64,000 nt of DNA from Numida meleagris. Taxonomy: Eukaryota > Chordata > Aves > Galliformes > Numididae. Of the stretch, positions 11,981 to 24,456 are shown one piece after another (position 1 is the first letter of the stretch; each line of letters opens with the position of its first letter). The position numbers and the translations under genes are program-made. Location of the stretch: assembly GCF_002078875.1 (NCBI RefSeq), contig NC_034409.1, positions 61,963,874-62,027,873 of the forward strand, read 5' to 3'. Under the pieces are notes generated by a model. The model had not been told where the DNA came from. It worked only from the letters and a program-made list of their open reading frames with translations, and did not search any database.

Positions 11981-14900
11981 AATTGTTTCTGAGTGGTGGC
12001 AAGGGTGCTGTGGCAGCATTAGTAGGTTTCTCGTCCTGCATCCAGGGCCACTTGTGTTTCTTTGCCTGATGCTGTTCAGCATTCTGGCTTTCTGGGGAAC
12101 AGTTGGTGGCTCTTGTGGAACCAGGGTGATCCCACAGGGCTCCACATACTGCTGCAGATGTGCTCACAGCTCTGCAGCACAGTACCTCTCACCACCTGGG
12201 AGCCAATGCTGGATGCTGGATGCATTCCTTCCCAGACACAGATGAAATGTGTGGTCTTTTATTACAGACTCACAGGAGCTAGCTTTAGTCTGCTTTTCTC
12301 CTGCTCAGCAGTTGAAATTGTTGGTTGCATTGTTGGACCACTTTTTAACTCAAATTCTACATGGTTAAAGAAATGTTACTTTTTTTGTTGGCAATTTATT
12401 ACTTGCTAAATGTTCCATAACATGTATAGGTCTGACTACATAATTTCAACTGGGACAGTTATTAAAAAATCTATAGATTAAGACTAAATCTGATTATTTT
12501 CATAGTGAGTCAAAACAACTCTCCCTCTACCCCCAAATAAACCGAAGCATTTTGTTAGCATACACGTGCGTGTTTGTACATTGCTCCTGATGAGGTTTGT
12601 AAGACCATTCCAAGATTATATGTAAAATGTTAGTCCAAACAAAAGAGGGGTGGTATTCTTTGGCACTGTTGGCTCAGTAGTTCTGATTTTATACTTACCA
12701 TGTATACATAGTAAGCTAAAGCTTACTATGATTTTCAGTAGAATTTTTGTTTATATATTAGTTTACCAAAAGGCTCTTTCTTTCTTTGACTTACTTTTTG
12801 CTAAGTGATTCTATTGGTAACTCTCTGCTTTATTTTTTTGGGGATATGTATTTGAAAGATACTGAACTTTACTTTTTCTAATAGGCCTGGCCCATGGCCT
12901 GAAAATACTCTTCTTCTAGAGAACTCTTTTTGATTTAGTTTTAATAACTTTTCAGGGAATATAATTTGAGCTGAAAAAAATTTAGTACTGGGAAAAGACC
13001 ATTTCGGGATGAGTAAGGGTGATGTTTATCAATATAATTGCATTGAATTATAGTGTTAGAAAAAAAATATTGTGTACATTTAATCAGTAAAAAATGCAGT
13101 GTCAGTGTTAGATTTTCACTGACTGGAAATATGATTTCAGAGCAGGAATGAGAAAATGATAAAGCTGAAAAAGATTTTTGTGCCTGAAACGTTTTTTTTC
13201 CTAGTTATACTAGTTGACTCAATAAAAGGTGTTATCTTTACCCATAACTTTGCCTGACTTCTACTTAGCTATGCAATTGTGAGCATGATTCTATCAGATC
13301 TCTTAATAAAATTTTTGACTACATCTTTCAGTCTCTCCCAAATGCTGATACGTTCTATGCATAAATTGAAGATTTTTGTGCAATAACAAGGAACAAAACT
13401 CTGTGAAACATCATTGGCTACTTTTACCTTTATTTATTTAGCATATCAGAAATCATTGGCTTCTTTCAGAAATATTCCCTCTCAAAGTTTAACTTCACAA
13501 GTTGCTTTGCTTTGACCCCCACTCTAATTTAATTACAGCTTAAAAAAATGACACTGATTTTTAAATTATTTATTAATATCTTATCTTTTTTTTCATGATG
13601 TCGCCATTTTGGGGGCTAGTGTTTGAGTTCTTAAGCAATTTTGCTGCCACAACTGTGTATAATCACTAAAATATTGTTGCGATCTATTATCTTAATGCAT
13701 TTCTTATAAGTTGCCATGAACTGATTTGATCCATCATGTTCATTGTTTACACTGTCAATTGACAAGGCAAACCTCCAAAATACCGGTGAGGACAGGGCCT
13801 GCCTGCTATCTCCCATAGGTTAATAAGATATACCAGTAATTATATCTCACCTAAGACAATACCTTTCCAACCACGTGTTTCTGGTAATCACCATTTAATT
13901 TGTCAGAGTCAAACATCTGTAGCTCTATGAGAGCTATTTTCCGACTAGTTACAGAGAAGAGGACCTCATTTAATTAAATCCTAAAATGAAAATTTCCCTT
14001 GGATAATTACATAGTCAAGACCTCATTTTTACACCTCACCTGGCATGGGAGCTCTTGCCACGTTAATGAAATGGAGTCATCACAAAGATGCGTTACTGTT
14101 GCTGCTGCTAAGATGCTGGTAGCAAGCATGAATAGTGCCTGGGATGGGTTTGGTCAAGGTGATGGGGTGTGGGGGGAGTTCTGGAGATGGGGAATGTGCC
14201 CCTGGTGCCAAAGGAGACACATTTTTGGAAAATGTGTTGTGTGCATTCAAATTAACTCTCGTGAGATCATTGTTGAAAAAGGAGAAGCACTGAATTTCTA
14301 CTGTACGTGTATCTGACTGACAGAAATATATTTGTTACATACATATGCTTCGTTACATATATTTTCGTTAACGAAGAACATTTGTGCTTGTTAGACTCTG
14401 GTAAAAGATTTTGCATCTTTAGATGTAGTACGGGTAAATTAAGATAGTGGGAGTGTTACAACAGTACTGAATGCTGAGGCCTACAATGGATAAAATGATG
14501 ATACAGGCAAGATTTCTTAAAGTAGCCAAATAAGCGAGGTGATATTTCTGCCTCATAGTTTGTTTGACCGTGTTTACTTGTTACTAGCATTATTTGGCTG
14601 GCATATGCTTTAAAGTAGACTTCCTTTCAAACTAAAAATTGGCTTTTATCTTTTGTTACTGAGGATCCACAACTACCTCTGTGCTTTAAATGTAATGTCT
14701 TGCCACTTAGTTAAAGTTAAGAATGATTAAGAATGATTTTATTTCTTCATTTTGATTATTATTTATATTGCGCTATGTTTTGTGGGAATGGGAAGAAAGG
14801 CCGTATTTGTGTAAGGGTACCAGAAGTTGAAACTTGGTAACATTTGAAGTGTTGGGTAAACAATGAACGCAATCTATCCCTGTTTTTTCAGGAGGGATTG

Positions 14901-15335
14901 ATATGGGCAAAGGCAGCTTCCAGCAGGCATCCAGTGGTAGATTTAAGCACTTTGAATGAGATTTTTGAAGTAGAAACTACAGATATTAGCACTACAAAAC
15001 TCCAGTGGGTATCAGAGTCTGGTTTTATTACACTTGTGTCAATTTGTTTCCCTGGGTGAATTCTGAGAGCTGTGAAAGCGTTTGGCAGTCCTTCTTCTAC
15101 AATCTGATTTTGTCATTTTCTGGTGATGCTGTGCTATGTCTTCTGTCAGATTAAATTTACAGGCATATTACCTTGCTTGGCAGAAACATGAGCTACAGAG
15201 ATTCTTCAAAGAAAAGCTTCCATAACCAGTAACAGGCCAATGTTTCTTTCTTCCTGTTGTTTTTCCTGCTGATTTGCCCAAAAGCGTTTTATTAACATCC
15301 TAAATTAATACTATAAGTATAGCTTATAGTATTAA
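11981..15335. other. Intergenic DNA, nothing recognised
   Basis: About 3.35 kb of AT-rich DNA. I saw no repeat family, CpG island or convincing exon. The short open frames are typical of chance. Confidence 0.6.
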
Positions 15336-15722
15336 GAGATCACCTCCCTTGACCTGCTGGCAATACTTTGCCTAATGCAGCCCAGGATACCTTTAGCCTT
15401 CTTTGCAGCAAGGGCACATTGCTGGCTCGTGTTCAACTTGGTGTCCAGCAGGACCCCAGGTCTTTTTCTGCAAAAGGCACCCAGCATGTCCTGGTGCCTG
15501 GGGCTGTTCTTTCCCAGGTACCAAGTTTTGCTCTTCATGTTGAACTTGATGTGGTTCCTGTCTGCCTGTTTCTCCAGCCCATTGAAGTCCCTCTGGATGG
15601 CAACAAGGCCTTCTGGTGTATCAGCCACTCCTCCCAGTTTTGTCTCATCTGTAAACTTGCTAAGGGTACACTTTGCCCCATCATCCAGATCATTAATGAA
15701 GATGTTAAACTGCTGCTAAACC
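15336..15722 (-). mobile_element. CR1 LINE, internal reverse-transcriptase fragment
   Basis: The minus strand reads a decayed CR1 RT segment, including LDTKLNTSQQCALAAKKAKG and ILGCIRQSIASRSREV. The right part ends in the family's conserved ATCATCCAGATCATTAATGA stretch. This is an internal fragment, without the 3' tail. Confidence 0.9.
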
Positions 15723-16379
15723 CTTGGAAAATTTGCTTGGTCCTAATGCTAATCAGTAGGATTCCTCTTCTTCTTTGGATGGAAAAGTCATTGTGCTTGT
15801 TTCTGAGTCTGAAAGAATGTGGAGGGGAAGGCAGGAATAACGTGGGAACAAAACTGAAGGACACTTGTGGCAAGAAAGAGGAAGCTGCTAGGAACAAAAT
15901 GAAATGAAAAGGACAGAGTCAGTAGAGATCTTGGGCAGAAAAAATTGAGTAGATTTTGTAATTGGAAAGAGAGGAAAGGGGAGCATTTGGGCTTTTAGAG
16001 CAAATGAAATACTGAGCACAAAGATGGGCAAACAGTGTGCCGTCATCGGTGGAAGCTGCCCTTCTGCCATGGCCAATTTTTATGTCACTTGAATCACTGC
16101 TTGTGATATGACCAAGTGGTTGTGGTTGCTGTTATTGTCCACATTCTTCTTACCTTTCCTTCTGCCTCCAATGCACTTAGAGAAGTCCTTCTTGCCCTTC
16201 ATATCTCTCACTGTTTCCACTTGCCTGTAAGCCTTGGCTTTCCTGTCTCCATCCCTGCATTCTCAGGAGATGTTTGTATGTTCCTCCTGGGTACACTGTT
16301 CCTGCTTCCATCTTCTGCATACTTCCCTTTTTTTTTCATTTGAGCGCAGTCAAGACTTCTCTGCTCCTCCCTGTGAGCT

Positions 16380-16770
16380 TTCTGCCACACTTGCTCAGCT
16401 CCTGGCTATCGGAATGGCCTGCTCTTGTGCACTGATGAGGTTGCCCATGGGGACCAACCACAGGTCCTGAGCCTTTTTGTCTTGCAGGACACTCTGCTGT
16501 GGTATACTGCCCAGCAGATTCATAAGCAAGCAGAAATCCCTCCTGAAATCCAGAGCTGTGGTTCCAATATGTCCCTTGCTCACCTTTTTCTTCCAGGATT
16601 TTGAACTGCAGTATATCATGTTTGCTGCAGCCTTGGCTGTCCTTGACCTTTGTGTTGCCCAGCTAGTCATCCTTTTTCATGAGTAACAGATTGAATGCCT
16701 GTCCTAGTCATCTCATTGATAGTCTGCATCAAGAAATTGTCATCAGCATCTTCTCGTGATTATTCATGAG
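16380..16770 (-). mobile_element. CR1-like LINE, second diverged fragment
   Basis: The plus-strand text resembles the reverse complement of an upstream part of CR1 ORF2: TCCTGAAATCCAGAGCTGTG, then the CTGCAGCCTTGGCTGTCCTTGACC stretch in diverged form, then a CATCAAGAAATTGTCATCAG block. It lies in the order expected if it belongs to the same old insertion as 15336-15722, with the stretch between them diverged or rearranged. Edges are approximate. Confidence 0.6.
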
Positions 16771-19700
16771 AAGGATTTCATTTCATGATATGTGTAGTTC
16801 AAAATTGCAGATTAAAGAAGTTTGAGTAAGTCTCCAAAATGACTGGGTAATTATCCAGACTGAACTGTTTAAAGTTCTCCCACTCTTTTTATTAATAGGA
16901 GCCACAATATTCCCATGCTGACTATGAAGGGAAAAATCGATATCAGCAAACGTACATTCATATTGATTTATCTTCCCTTTTGGTTTTCTAATTTAGTAAA
17001 GGCTACTAATGCAGCATTACATAAAGATTCTCAGGAGAGTGAAAAGGCTAATAAGATCAGGTATCACTGTTTGTTCTGTGGAAGTGAACTGACTTCACTA
17101 TACATCATCAACAGTGGAGTTATCCAACAAAGGAGTATTGGGTGAATTAGCACATCCTTTTGATCCATGTATCATAGGGCGTAATTCCAGGCAAGTGGAC
17201 TACAAGGAGTCATCAAGGCGACTTTTTGGAATACAGGCAGAACATACTGTTAGGATGCAGGCATTAGTGATGAGAAGTTCAAGGAATCGAATACTAACAG
17301 TATTTTTTCCACCATAGTATTCTAAGAAATGTTGTACAATTATTTGAATGTCCCATTATACGTGTCTGGTCAGAGCACTTTGTAACCTTCTTTCAACTAG
17401 ATTAAAAAAACGTTTCTCTGGCCACGTGCAAGATCTTATGCAGATGTTTGTGTTTTTTAAAGATACTTTTTCATGTGTTGTATGAGGAAAAAGGAATGCC
17501 TTACAAAAGTAATCAGTTTGCTTTGCTTGTTCATTCTAAGTAAAGTAAAGGGAAGGAAATGAGGAAGGAAAAATGGTTTTAAGTTGGAAAATGAAGCTTA
17601 TGTCCATCCAGAACTGTAGAAAGTTGTTTTGTGGAAAAAAATATCAGTTTTTCATGTCTCATACATTATATACTTACAGATAAAATTAGGATATGATATA
17701 GAGCAGACTGTTACATGTTTAAATTATATTAAGCTTCAGAAACAAATCTTCTTGTTTTGACACTGTGGGCTTAACACAGCCACACCAAACTTGTACTGAT
17801 ATTTCTTGCACTGAATATTAAATCTCAAGATATTCAACCTTTTAACTGAAATGTATCCTCATTTTTATGTTAAAAACATGGAATTGCCACAAGTTATAAG
17901 AGGGGAATAATATTAATTGTATTCCTACTGTATATCATCTATATGCACCTTTTCATGATTAGAAGTATTTCTATTTTTTTTTCTTTTTTGAAGGTAGGAC
18001 ATTCATGAGGGCACTGTTGACAAGCTGCATACTTTCTTATCCTACCAAAGGACAAGAAAAGCAGCAGTTTGCTGAAAAATAAGATTAAATAATTAGATCA
18101 TAGAAGGCTCAGGCTCATAGGGATATTTATTGTCCCAGAAGAACAGCTGATAATCTGCAACTGAAGATTCGCATTTTCAGGATGACTGCAAATGCTGGGT
18201 TCTATCTTCTACATCCCACATTCCTAATTTTGTCAATGTTTAATGAATTTGTCCAGTGAGATGCAATTCTGAAGTGAGAAACTTGTTCTACAGGTCAGCT
18301 AAGGCAAGGACAATCTTTGTCATGCTAAAATTGATGGAGAATTCACTTTCATTACTCAGTTTCGTTAGAGGAACAGCAAAATCTTGCTTATGAAGAAGGA
18401 TTACATTTTGATTTGAAGTACCAGATGATAGGATGGCAATCTCCAAATGGCCATGACATAGTTAAAAATAACTTGCGTTCAGACCGCACTTGCCCAGTCA
18501 TCCATCAACAAGGACTGTGATGCCTGCCTGGAGCTACAGTAACTCTAGTTTGATTCAGTGTAGAGATGCATCTTTTCCCTAGGGGCAGAAATTTTGCTGT
18601 AAATATGACCTCTTTCCTCAGTCTCTTGGTTCCAAAGGTAGAGAAGATAAATCAAAATTACAGAAGGGATTCCTCAGGTCTTATGAGAAAGTAGCACTTG
18701 AACGTAATTTAAATATTATAAGACATAACTCCATGGAAACAGAATTACAAGGTTACTCAGCCAGGCTTAATTCTTGTTTCCTTCACAGAGTATTTTGGAT
18801 GTAATTTTCTTGGTATACATCTCCTGAGACACTCTCACTTTCACCCACCCCCAAATTCAAATATATGGAATGCTATTACTGCATAGTTTATTAAAACAGC
18901 TGAAACATTTCTATTCACAGCATTTATTTTGCCATTTGGAAAGCAGGAATAACTGCTAACAAGTGTAGGTGATCATTCTGCTGTGTCAGTCCTGAAGAGA
19001 AAACAGGGATTACACCTGCCCCGGGTTTTAAAGCTATGCGCTCTGAGCAGAGGAGCTTATGAGATCCAGAGTGTTGTTCTAGTCTAGCTTCTGAGGTCAG
19101 TGACTCTTGTGATCTGGGATGTTTCCTGTCCTAAAGCTTGTTCTTCTTCCATGCTGAGCATATGAAAGTCACAATTCTTTTCTGGAATTTTAATTTGACA
19201 AAATTCAAGTCATGTATATGACAGAAGGCCTAGAAATCTGAGCAATTCTGCTTGTCTTCTCAGGAACTTCCAGTATATGAATTTTCTGATGTTGCAGGAC
19301 AAAGCACTTCTTACCCTTTTGATAGAAACCACTGATGTCTCTCTTCCTCTCCCACCTAAAAATGTGCAGAATTAATTCAACCTTCAACCTGAGAGTTTTA
19401 AATCCAGGCATTTAAAACTTTGCTGTCAAAAACTAAAAAGAATGTCTTATGGTAGTGTTGCATGGCACTTACCATGTGTAGACTAGGCTAATTTTGAATG
19501 AAAATTCATTCCCTGTCATACTGCTTATCCAAATACTTGGGTGATATTAGCAAAAAGATACAGAACAGTCAAAATTCAGTCTCAGAAAATGAGAGGATGT
19601 GATGGATGAGAAAAGCAATACAAAGAGACTGCCATGCCCTTTGCATCCTGTCATGAGGAAATATGCCTGAAGAATAAGAGTGCTTGCAGCCTTGAGTGTT

Positions 19701-20460
19701 CCATATCTTCCACTTGAACCGAAGATCCTAAAAACTTTTACTGCAAACCAAATCTTTCCCAAATGTGGTTAGCAAGCGGACTGCATATCCTCTTGTGAAA
19801 CTTACGTTTAGCCATAGAAAGCCACAAGCATGCCGTGATCAGACTTCATTCTTGTAGCTGTCTCCTGCTGGTGCTCTCTTTCCCCTGAAATATAGAGACT
19901 CTCTGGGGAGAGAAACACACAAAAAAGGATTTGATTCATAGTATTACAGGAGACTAAGAATCTTGGAGGTATACCTAAGCAGAGATATAGCTAGCAGTTA
20001 GCAAGGAGATGTCAAGTGCTTCTTGTTTCCATTTCTGCATGTTTAAATAATGAATTACCCTGCACTGATAAATCTTCTCTTCCCCTTCTCTCCCCTACTC
20101 CCAGTGGGAGTGTACCCGCTTCCACCAAGCTTGGCAGATGGAGGGGAAAGGTATGGAGATGTCAGCACAAACATCCTGACTGACTGTGTGCGGTGGCTGG
20201 GAAATAACGTGTGGAGGACGTGGCAGTTCAGCTAAGTCAAGATGTGTCTTGAAACCAATATTTAAGGAAGAAGTTGTCCTTCTTTCTTGCTGACACTTTA
20301 AATGTGATTTGAACACAGAAAGCTAACTAGAGATAAAAATGAAAAAACAAGAAGAAAGTATGCAAAAGATGCAATGCTTTTTACCTTAAAATGTGCCAAG
20401 TACCGAAGAAACACAAAAATAATGTTGCACATTCTTTTTTTCCTTTGATTTTTTTGGGGG
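16771..20460. other. Intergenic DNA, nothing recognised
   Basis: About 3.7 kb of AT-rich DNA without a recognised repeat. A plus-strand stretch at 20105-20150 has a long pyrimidine tract and CAG before it and GTATGG after it, but no recognisable coding content. Confidence 0.55.
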
Positions 20461-20464
20461 GTGA

Positions 20465-20580
20465 GGACATCTGGTACATGTCTTTTATTGAAATGCAGTG
20501 TATTTTAAGATACACTCTGGTTTATCCTTTGGAACTTCAACAGTTTCCATGTGTTCAGTAAACTCCTGAATGAGAGGTGT
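20465..20580 (-). other. Possible terminal exon of an unknown transcript
   Basis: On the minus strand a pyrimidine-rich acceptor (CCTTTCTTCTTTCTTATTACAG, ending at 20581) is followed by 31 open codons from 20580. The frame ends ...VEVPKDKPECILKYTAFQ and its TAA overlaps a canonical AATAAA polyadenylation signal (20489-20484). Acceptor, open frame and poly(A) signal in the right order within 100 bp suggest a 3'-terminal exon. I do not recognise the peptide and found no upstream partner exon. A 31-codon open frame alone is not significant, so it could be a non-coding RNA end or chance. Confidence 0.3.
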
Positions 20581-20589
20581 CTGTAATAA

Positions 20590-22589
20590 GAAAGAAGAAA
20601 GGTGTTAAATAATTCAGAGATCATTGATCTTTCTCTGATTACTTAACAGTCATTATCACTTGGGCTTTAAGGATGACCACACTCCCTCATTGGTTTGTCA
20701 TTGTGAGAGTAAGTGATTCTGGAGCACTTTTTGTCTGTACTACTTGTAGTAACCTGTTGGCCCTTGGTAGGCCAAGATTTTACTTTGTAAGTTCATGACC
20801 GTGCAGTATTTCCCCCAGTATTTCAACTTTCCACTCATGGCCCAGATCACTCAGTGATAGTTTGTTTTTGTTTGTTTGTTAATTTTTGTTTTCTTTTTCT
20901 TTCTCATTTTTTTTTTTCTCAGAGCTGAAGACAACTTACTTAGAGAGGTGAATTCGGAGTGTGTTTTTTTTCACAGAGATATCTGTGCAGTAAGGGGTCC
21001 CTCAGTCCTTCTGGATTAACTTTTTACATTCAGAAGAAGTAAAGTGATAAAGAACATCTTCATTCCCACCCTGCTGTGTGTGTGATTTATGATGGGAGCT
21101 GATAATTCAATTGGTGGCACATTCATGACGTGTAGTTTCTCATGTCCAGTTTTGCCAGATGTGCAGACCATGACAGGCCAAATGCAGTCTTTTACTTTGT
21201 CTAAAAGGAACTGAATTTGGGTTTGGCATTGGTTCTAATTGTTTTAAGTTACAAAACAACTTTTTTTTTACTTTCTTTTAAACCTATACAAAGGACAGGG
21301 CTGCTAGTGTTGCAAAATAATTGAGTCAGAGCCTGTTGCAATCAAAAGATGATTTGTTTCTTGTGTTTATGCGTGCTCTGATGTGAATTAAACTAATCTA
21401 TTATGTCTGCTTTGTGTTCTTACAGATGCACTATTTTTATGTGAAACTTGCAAAAGCAGGCACAGTTTACTGATGTTTATTGGTGACCTTGTCTTGTCCT
21501 CTGAATTATGGACTGTCTGCTTTGAAGATGGGGAAATGCTACTAGCAGTCATAATGTGGATGTTCATTTTTTGGTAGTTGTTTAACCTCTCCAAGGCCCT
21601 GCTGCAGTTTCAGAGGGTTTTTTTTAAAAAAAAAAAAAAAAGAGAGAGAGAGAGAGGGAGAAACTGAATGATGGGTGTTTGAAGCTGAAATATTTATAGA
21701 AGCAGTTTTTATTTTAAAATAGCATTTGTGCCTGAGAAGATCAGATGTACCACTTCAGTATGAAAAACAAAACCAGATTTTAGTTGATATTATTAATAGA
21801 AATTGCATGAAACTCGATAATGTAATTTAGTTGAAAATATTTTCTTCCAGTCTGGGCTTTGGAATGTTTTCATGTTACTGAATGTTAGAAAGAATTTATT
21901 TAAAAATCACGTGGACTTTTGATTTTGTGTTTTGTAGTTCTAGGTTACAAAGACAAGTTGTTGCATTAGTGTTTATAAAAGAAAAAATATACAGAGTATC
22001 AGAACATAGACCATAGAAATTAGATCTTTCCAATTAAAATATAGGCAAATGATGTTAAAAAAAAATAACTTTCCTTATGATGGGAAGTGAGATTGCAGAC
22101 CACCACTAATGAAGTACTATAAATTAAGAGGAAATCGTGTCCTGGAAAAAGATCAAAATTTAAACATCCATTATTTCCGTTCAAAATTTTTATTGATTGC
22201 TTGTACGAGGTGCTTACATGGACTTTCAGAATCCCTCCTTATTATCAAATATGGAAAGTAATACATGAAAAGTCATCATTGATTTGAAGTCACTATTTAA
22301 GGTGTTTAACATTTTACCTGAGTGAGTATAAAACACTGTAGAATATGGCACAATTCATTTCAAGGTAGTAGCCATCATCAATACTCTGATTTCAAAAGTG
22401 CATCCAAATTTGGGTTACTGTTCATAAGAACTGGTATTCAGCACAAGGCAACAGAAATGAAGATCTGGCCCTAGATATTTTTTCCTTGTATGGCAGATGC
22501 AATGAGCAAAGGTTACACTCTAAGGCGTTTTGTTTTGTTTTGTTTATTTATTTTTATTTTTCCCCCCAATTATCCATTATTAGGGTAGA
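20590..22589. other. Intergenic DNA with simple repeats
   Basis: AT-rich DNA containing a TTTG-type tract near 20874-20890 and the T8-A16-(GA)n tract. No exon was recognised with confidence. Confidence 0.55.
21618..21660. repeat. T8-A16-(GA)n simple repeat
   Basis: A run of T, then 16 A, then a GA dinucleotide run. It has the form of a decayed poly(A)/microsatellite tract. No retrocopied gene was recognised beside it. Confidence 0.85.
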
Positions 22590-22705
22590 GACACAGAATG
22601 ATTTGTGTTGGAAGAGACCTTAAAGACCATCTAGTTCCAACCTCCTGCCATGGGCTGGGATACCTCCCACTAGATCAGGTTACCCAAAGTCCCACCCAGC
22701 CTTAC
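22590..22705 (-). mobile_element. CR1 LINE, short 3' fragment
   Basis: The reverse complement of the CR1 3' end is clear: GTGTTGGAAGAGACCTTAAA, GACCATCTAGTTCCAACC, then CCATGGGCTGGGATACC. It is truncated after about 115 bp. Confidence 0.9.
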
Positions 22706-23937
22706 TTTGCAATCCAGATGTGTTAAGGCTCCATATTAAGGTGCTGCCGAGTTTTAATATTAAAAATGTTTCCTGATTCAAGAAATCAGTACTGATAAGA
22801 TTGAAAGAGTTTAAAAGTATCTTATATTTCTCTTTTAATGCTCTGGTAAAGAACTTAACATACTGTGGTGCTTTTCAGCTCAATGAAGGAAACGCTTCAT
22901 CTTTTGTGAAGTGCTAAACCATGATAGAGAGTAAAGTGGATGACTGCTGTAAGTTACTCCTTTGGCTTTCCAAACTTAGAGAGATGGAGGGAACATGCCT
23001 TGGCACGAGGACCAAAGATGCTCAGCCCCAAATAAAAAAACACAAATTAGAATGTGTTTTGAAGGGGGTTTTTGCTCCACTTTCTTCAACATTTGAAAAT
23101 ATTCCCAGTATTATGATAACTCTCAGAAAAATTCTGAAAAAAAAAGTCTGCCTAAAACGTTATCTACCAACAATGAATACTGCAGCCTATCTGAATACAG
23201 AGAAATTTCTACTTCATGTCTCCTTAAAATCACAGATCTCCTTGGCTTTCAAGCCCTCTCCTCAAAAACAATGTGAAGCAGCACTCTTGATTAGTCAAGA
23301 GAAGGCAGCATGCAACCATTAATATCAACTGTATCGCTTCATACCATCTGGCTCCACCAGCTTGGAAATGATGGCCTGTATTGTTCACTGACAGGAAACA
23401 GAAAATTAATTGGAAGTACAATTATGATTTACCTTTTACCCCTTACTCTTGAATCCCTGTGGTCTACCATTCATTTTGCCTTTGAAAGACTTACTACTTC
23501 TAACTGCACTGATTGATCTATTAAGCAAGAGGACAATATTTGCTGTATGCTAAAGCACTGAGTGTATAAAGAGAAACAGATATTAGACAGAAGATGGTGT
23601 AGAACTTAAGATTTTGTTTAAAAAACACAAACTTTTTTTCTTTCCTAACTGCAGAACTAAAGAAATGCTCTTCTGTGAGGGTCCATTTAAAATTTTTGTT
23701 CTCAGAGGTTATTTCATGGACACAGAGAGGAATGTTTGCTTGTAAGAATGCTACTGGCCGCTGCCTACTCATCTTTTTGTTTCCTTACACATAATTGAAC
23801 CGGTATGCTGGGCTTATTCGAAAATACATTTGATCTTACCTTTGTAAGTATGGTTTTGTTACAGGCAAAGTTTCCAAGATCCCTGCAATTTAGTCTTGTT
23901 GAATCTGAACATAAGGAACAAGATCTATTCACTGTCT
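22706..23937. other. Intergenic DNA, one long chance ORF
   Basis: AT-rich DNA containing a plus-strand open frame of 133 codons (22921-23322). Its translation is Lys/Leu-rich with no recognised domain or splice context, so it is not called a gene. Confidence 0.55.
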
Positions 23938-24456
23938 TCATAGAATCATAGAATGGCCTGGGTTGAAAAGGACCTCAAAGATCATCGAGTTTCAACCCCT
24001 CTGCTGAGTGCAGGGTTGCCAACCACTAGACCAGGCTGCCCAGAGCCACATCCAGCCTGGCCTTGAATGCCTCCAGGGATGGGGCATCCACAACTTCCTT
24101 GGGCAACCTGTTCCAGTGTGTCACCACCTTCTGAGTGAAAAACTTCCTCCTAATATCTAAGCTAAATCTCCCGTCTCAGTTTAAAACCATTCCCTTTTGT
24201 CCTATTGCTATACACCCATGTAAACAGTCGTTCCCCCTGCTGTTTATACACTCCCTTCAAGTATTGGAAGGCCACAATGAGGTCTTCCTGGAGCCTTCTC
24301 TTCTCCAAGCTAAACAAGCCCAGTTCCCTCAACCTTTCTTCACAGGAGAGGTGCTCCAGCCCTCTGATCATCTTAGTGGCCCTCCTTTGAACTCGTTCCA
24401 AGAGCTCCACGTCTTTCTTGTGATGGGGTCCCCAGGCCTGGACGCAGTACTCCAAG
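23938..24456 (-). mobile_element. CR1 LINE, 5'-truncated copy
   Basis: It starts TCATAGAATCATAGAATGGC at the 3'-tail side. The minus strand encodes the CR1 ORF2 C-terminus: [20 protein letters not shown], then [16 protein letters not shown] and [16 protein letters not shown]. It closely resembles the copies at 2281 and 8845, so it is among the younger insertions here. Confidence 0.95.

Noticed and set aside
15368..15907. 179-codon plus-strand ORF
   Set aside because: It is antisense to the CR1 reverse-transcriptase fragment on the minus strand.
20105..20150. Possible plus-strand 46-bp exon with a strong pyrimidine tract and CAG before it and GTATGG after it
   Set aside because: No frame gives a recognisable peptide and no partner exon was found. 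Splice-like signals of this quality occur by chance.
22921..23322. 133-codon plus-strand ORF in intergenic DNA
   Set aside because: No recognised domain, CpG island or splice context. A frame of this length is expected by chance when all six frames of 64 kb are read.
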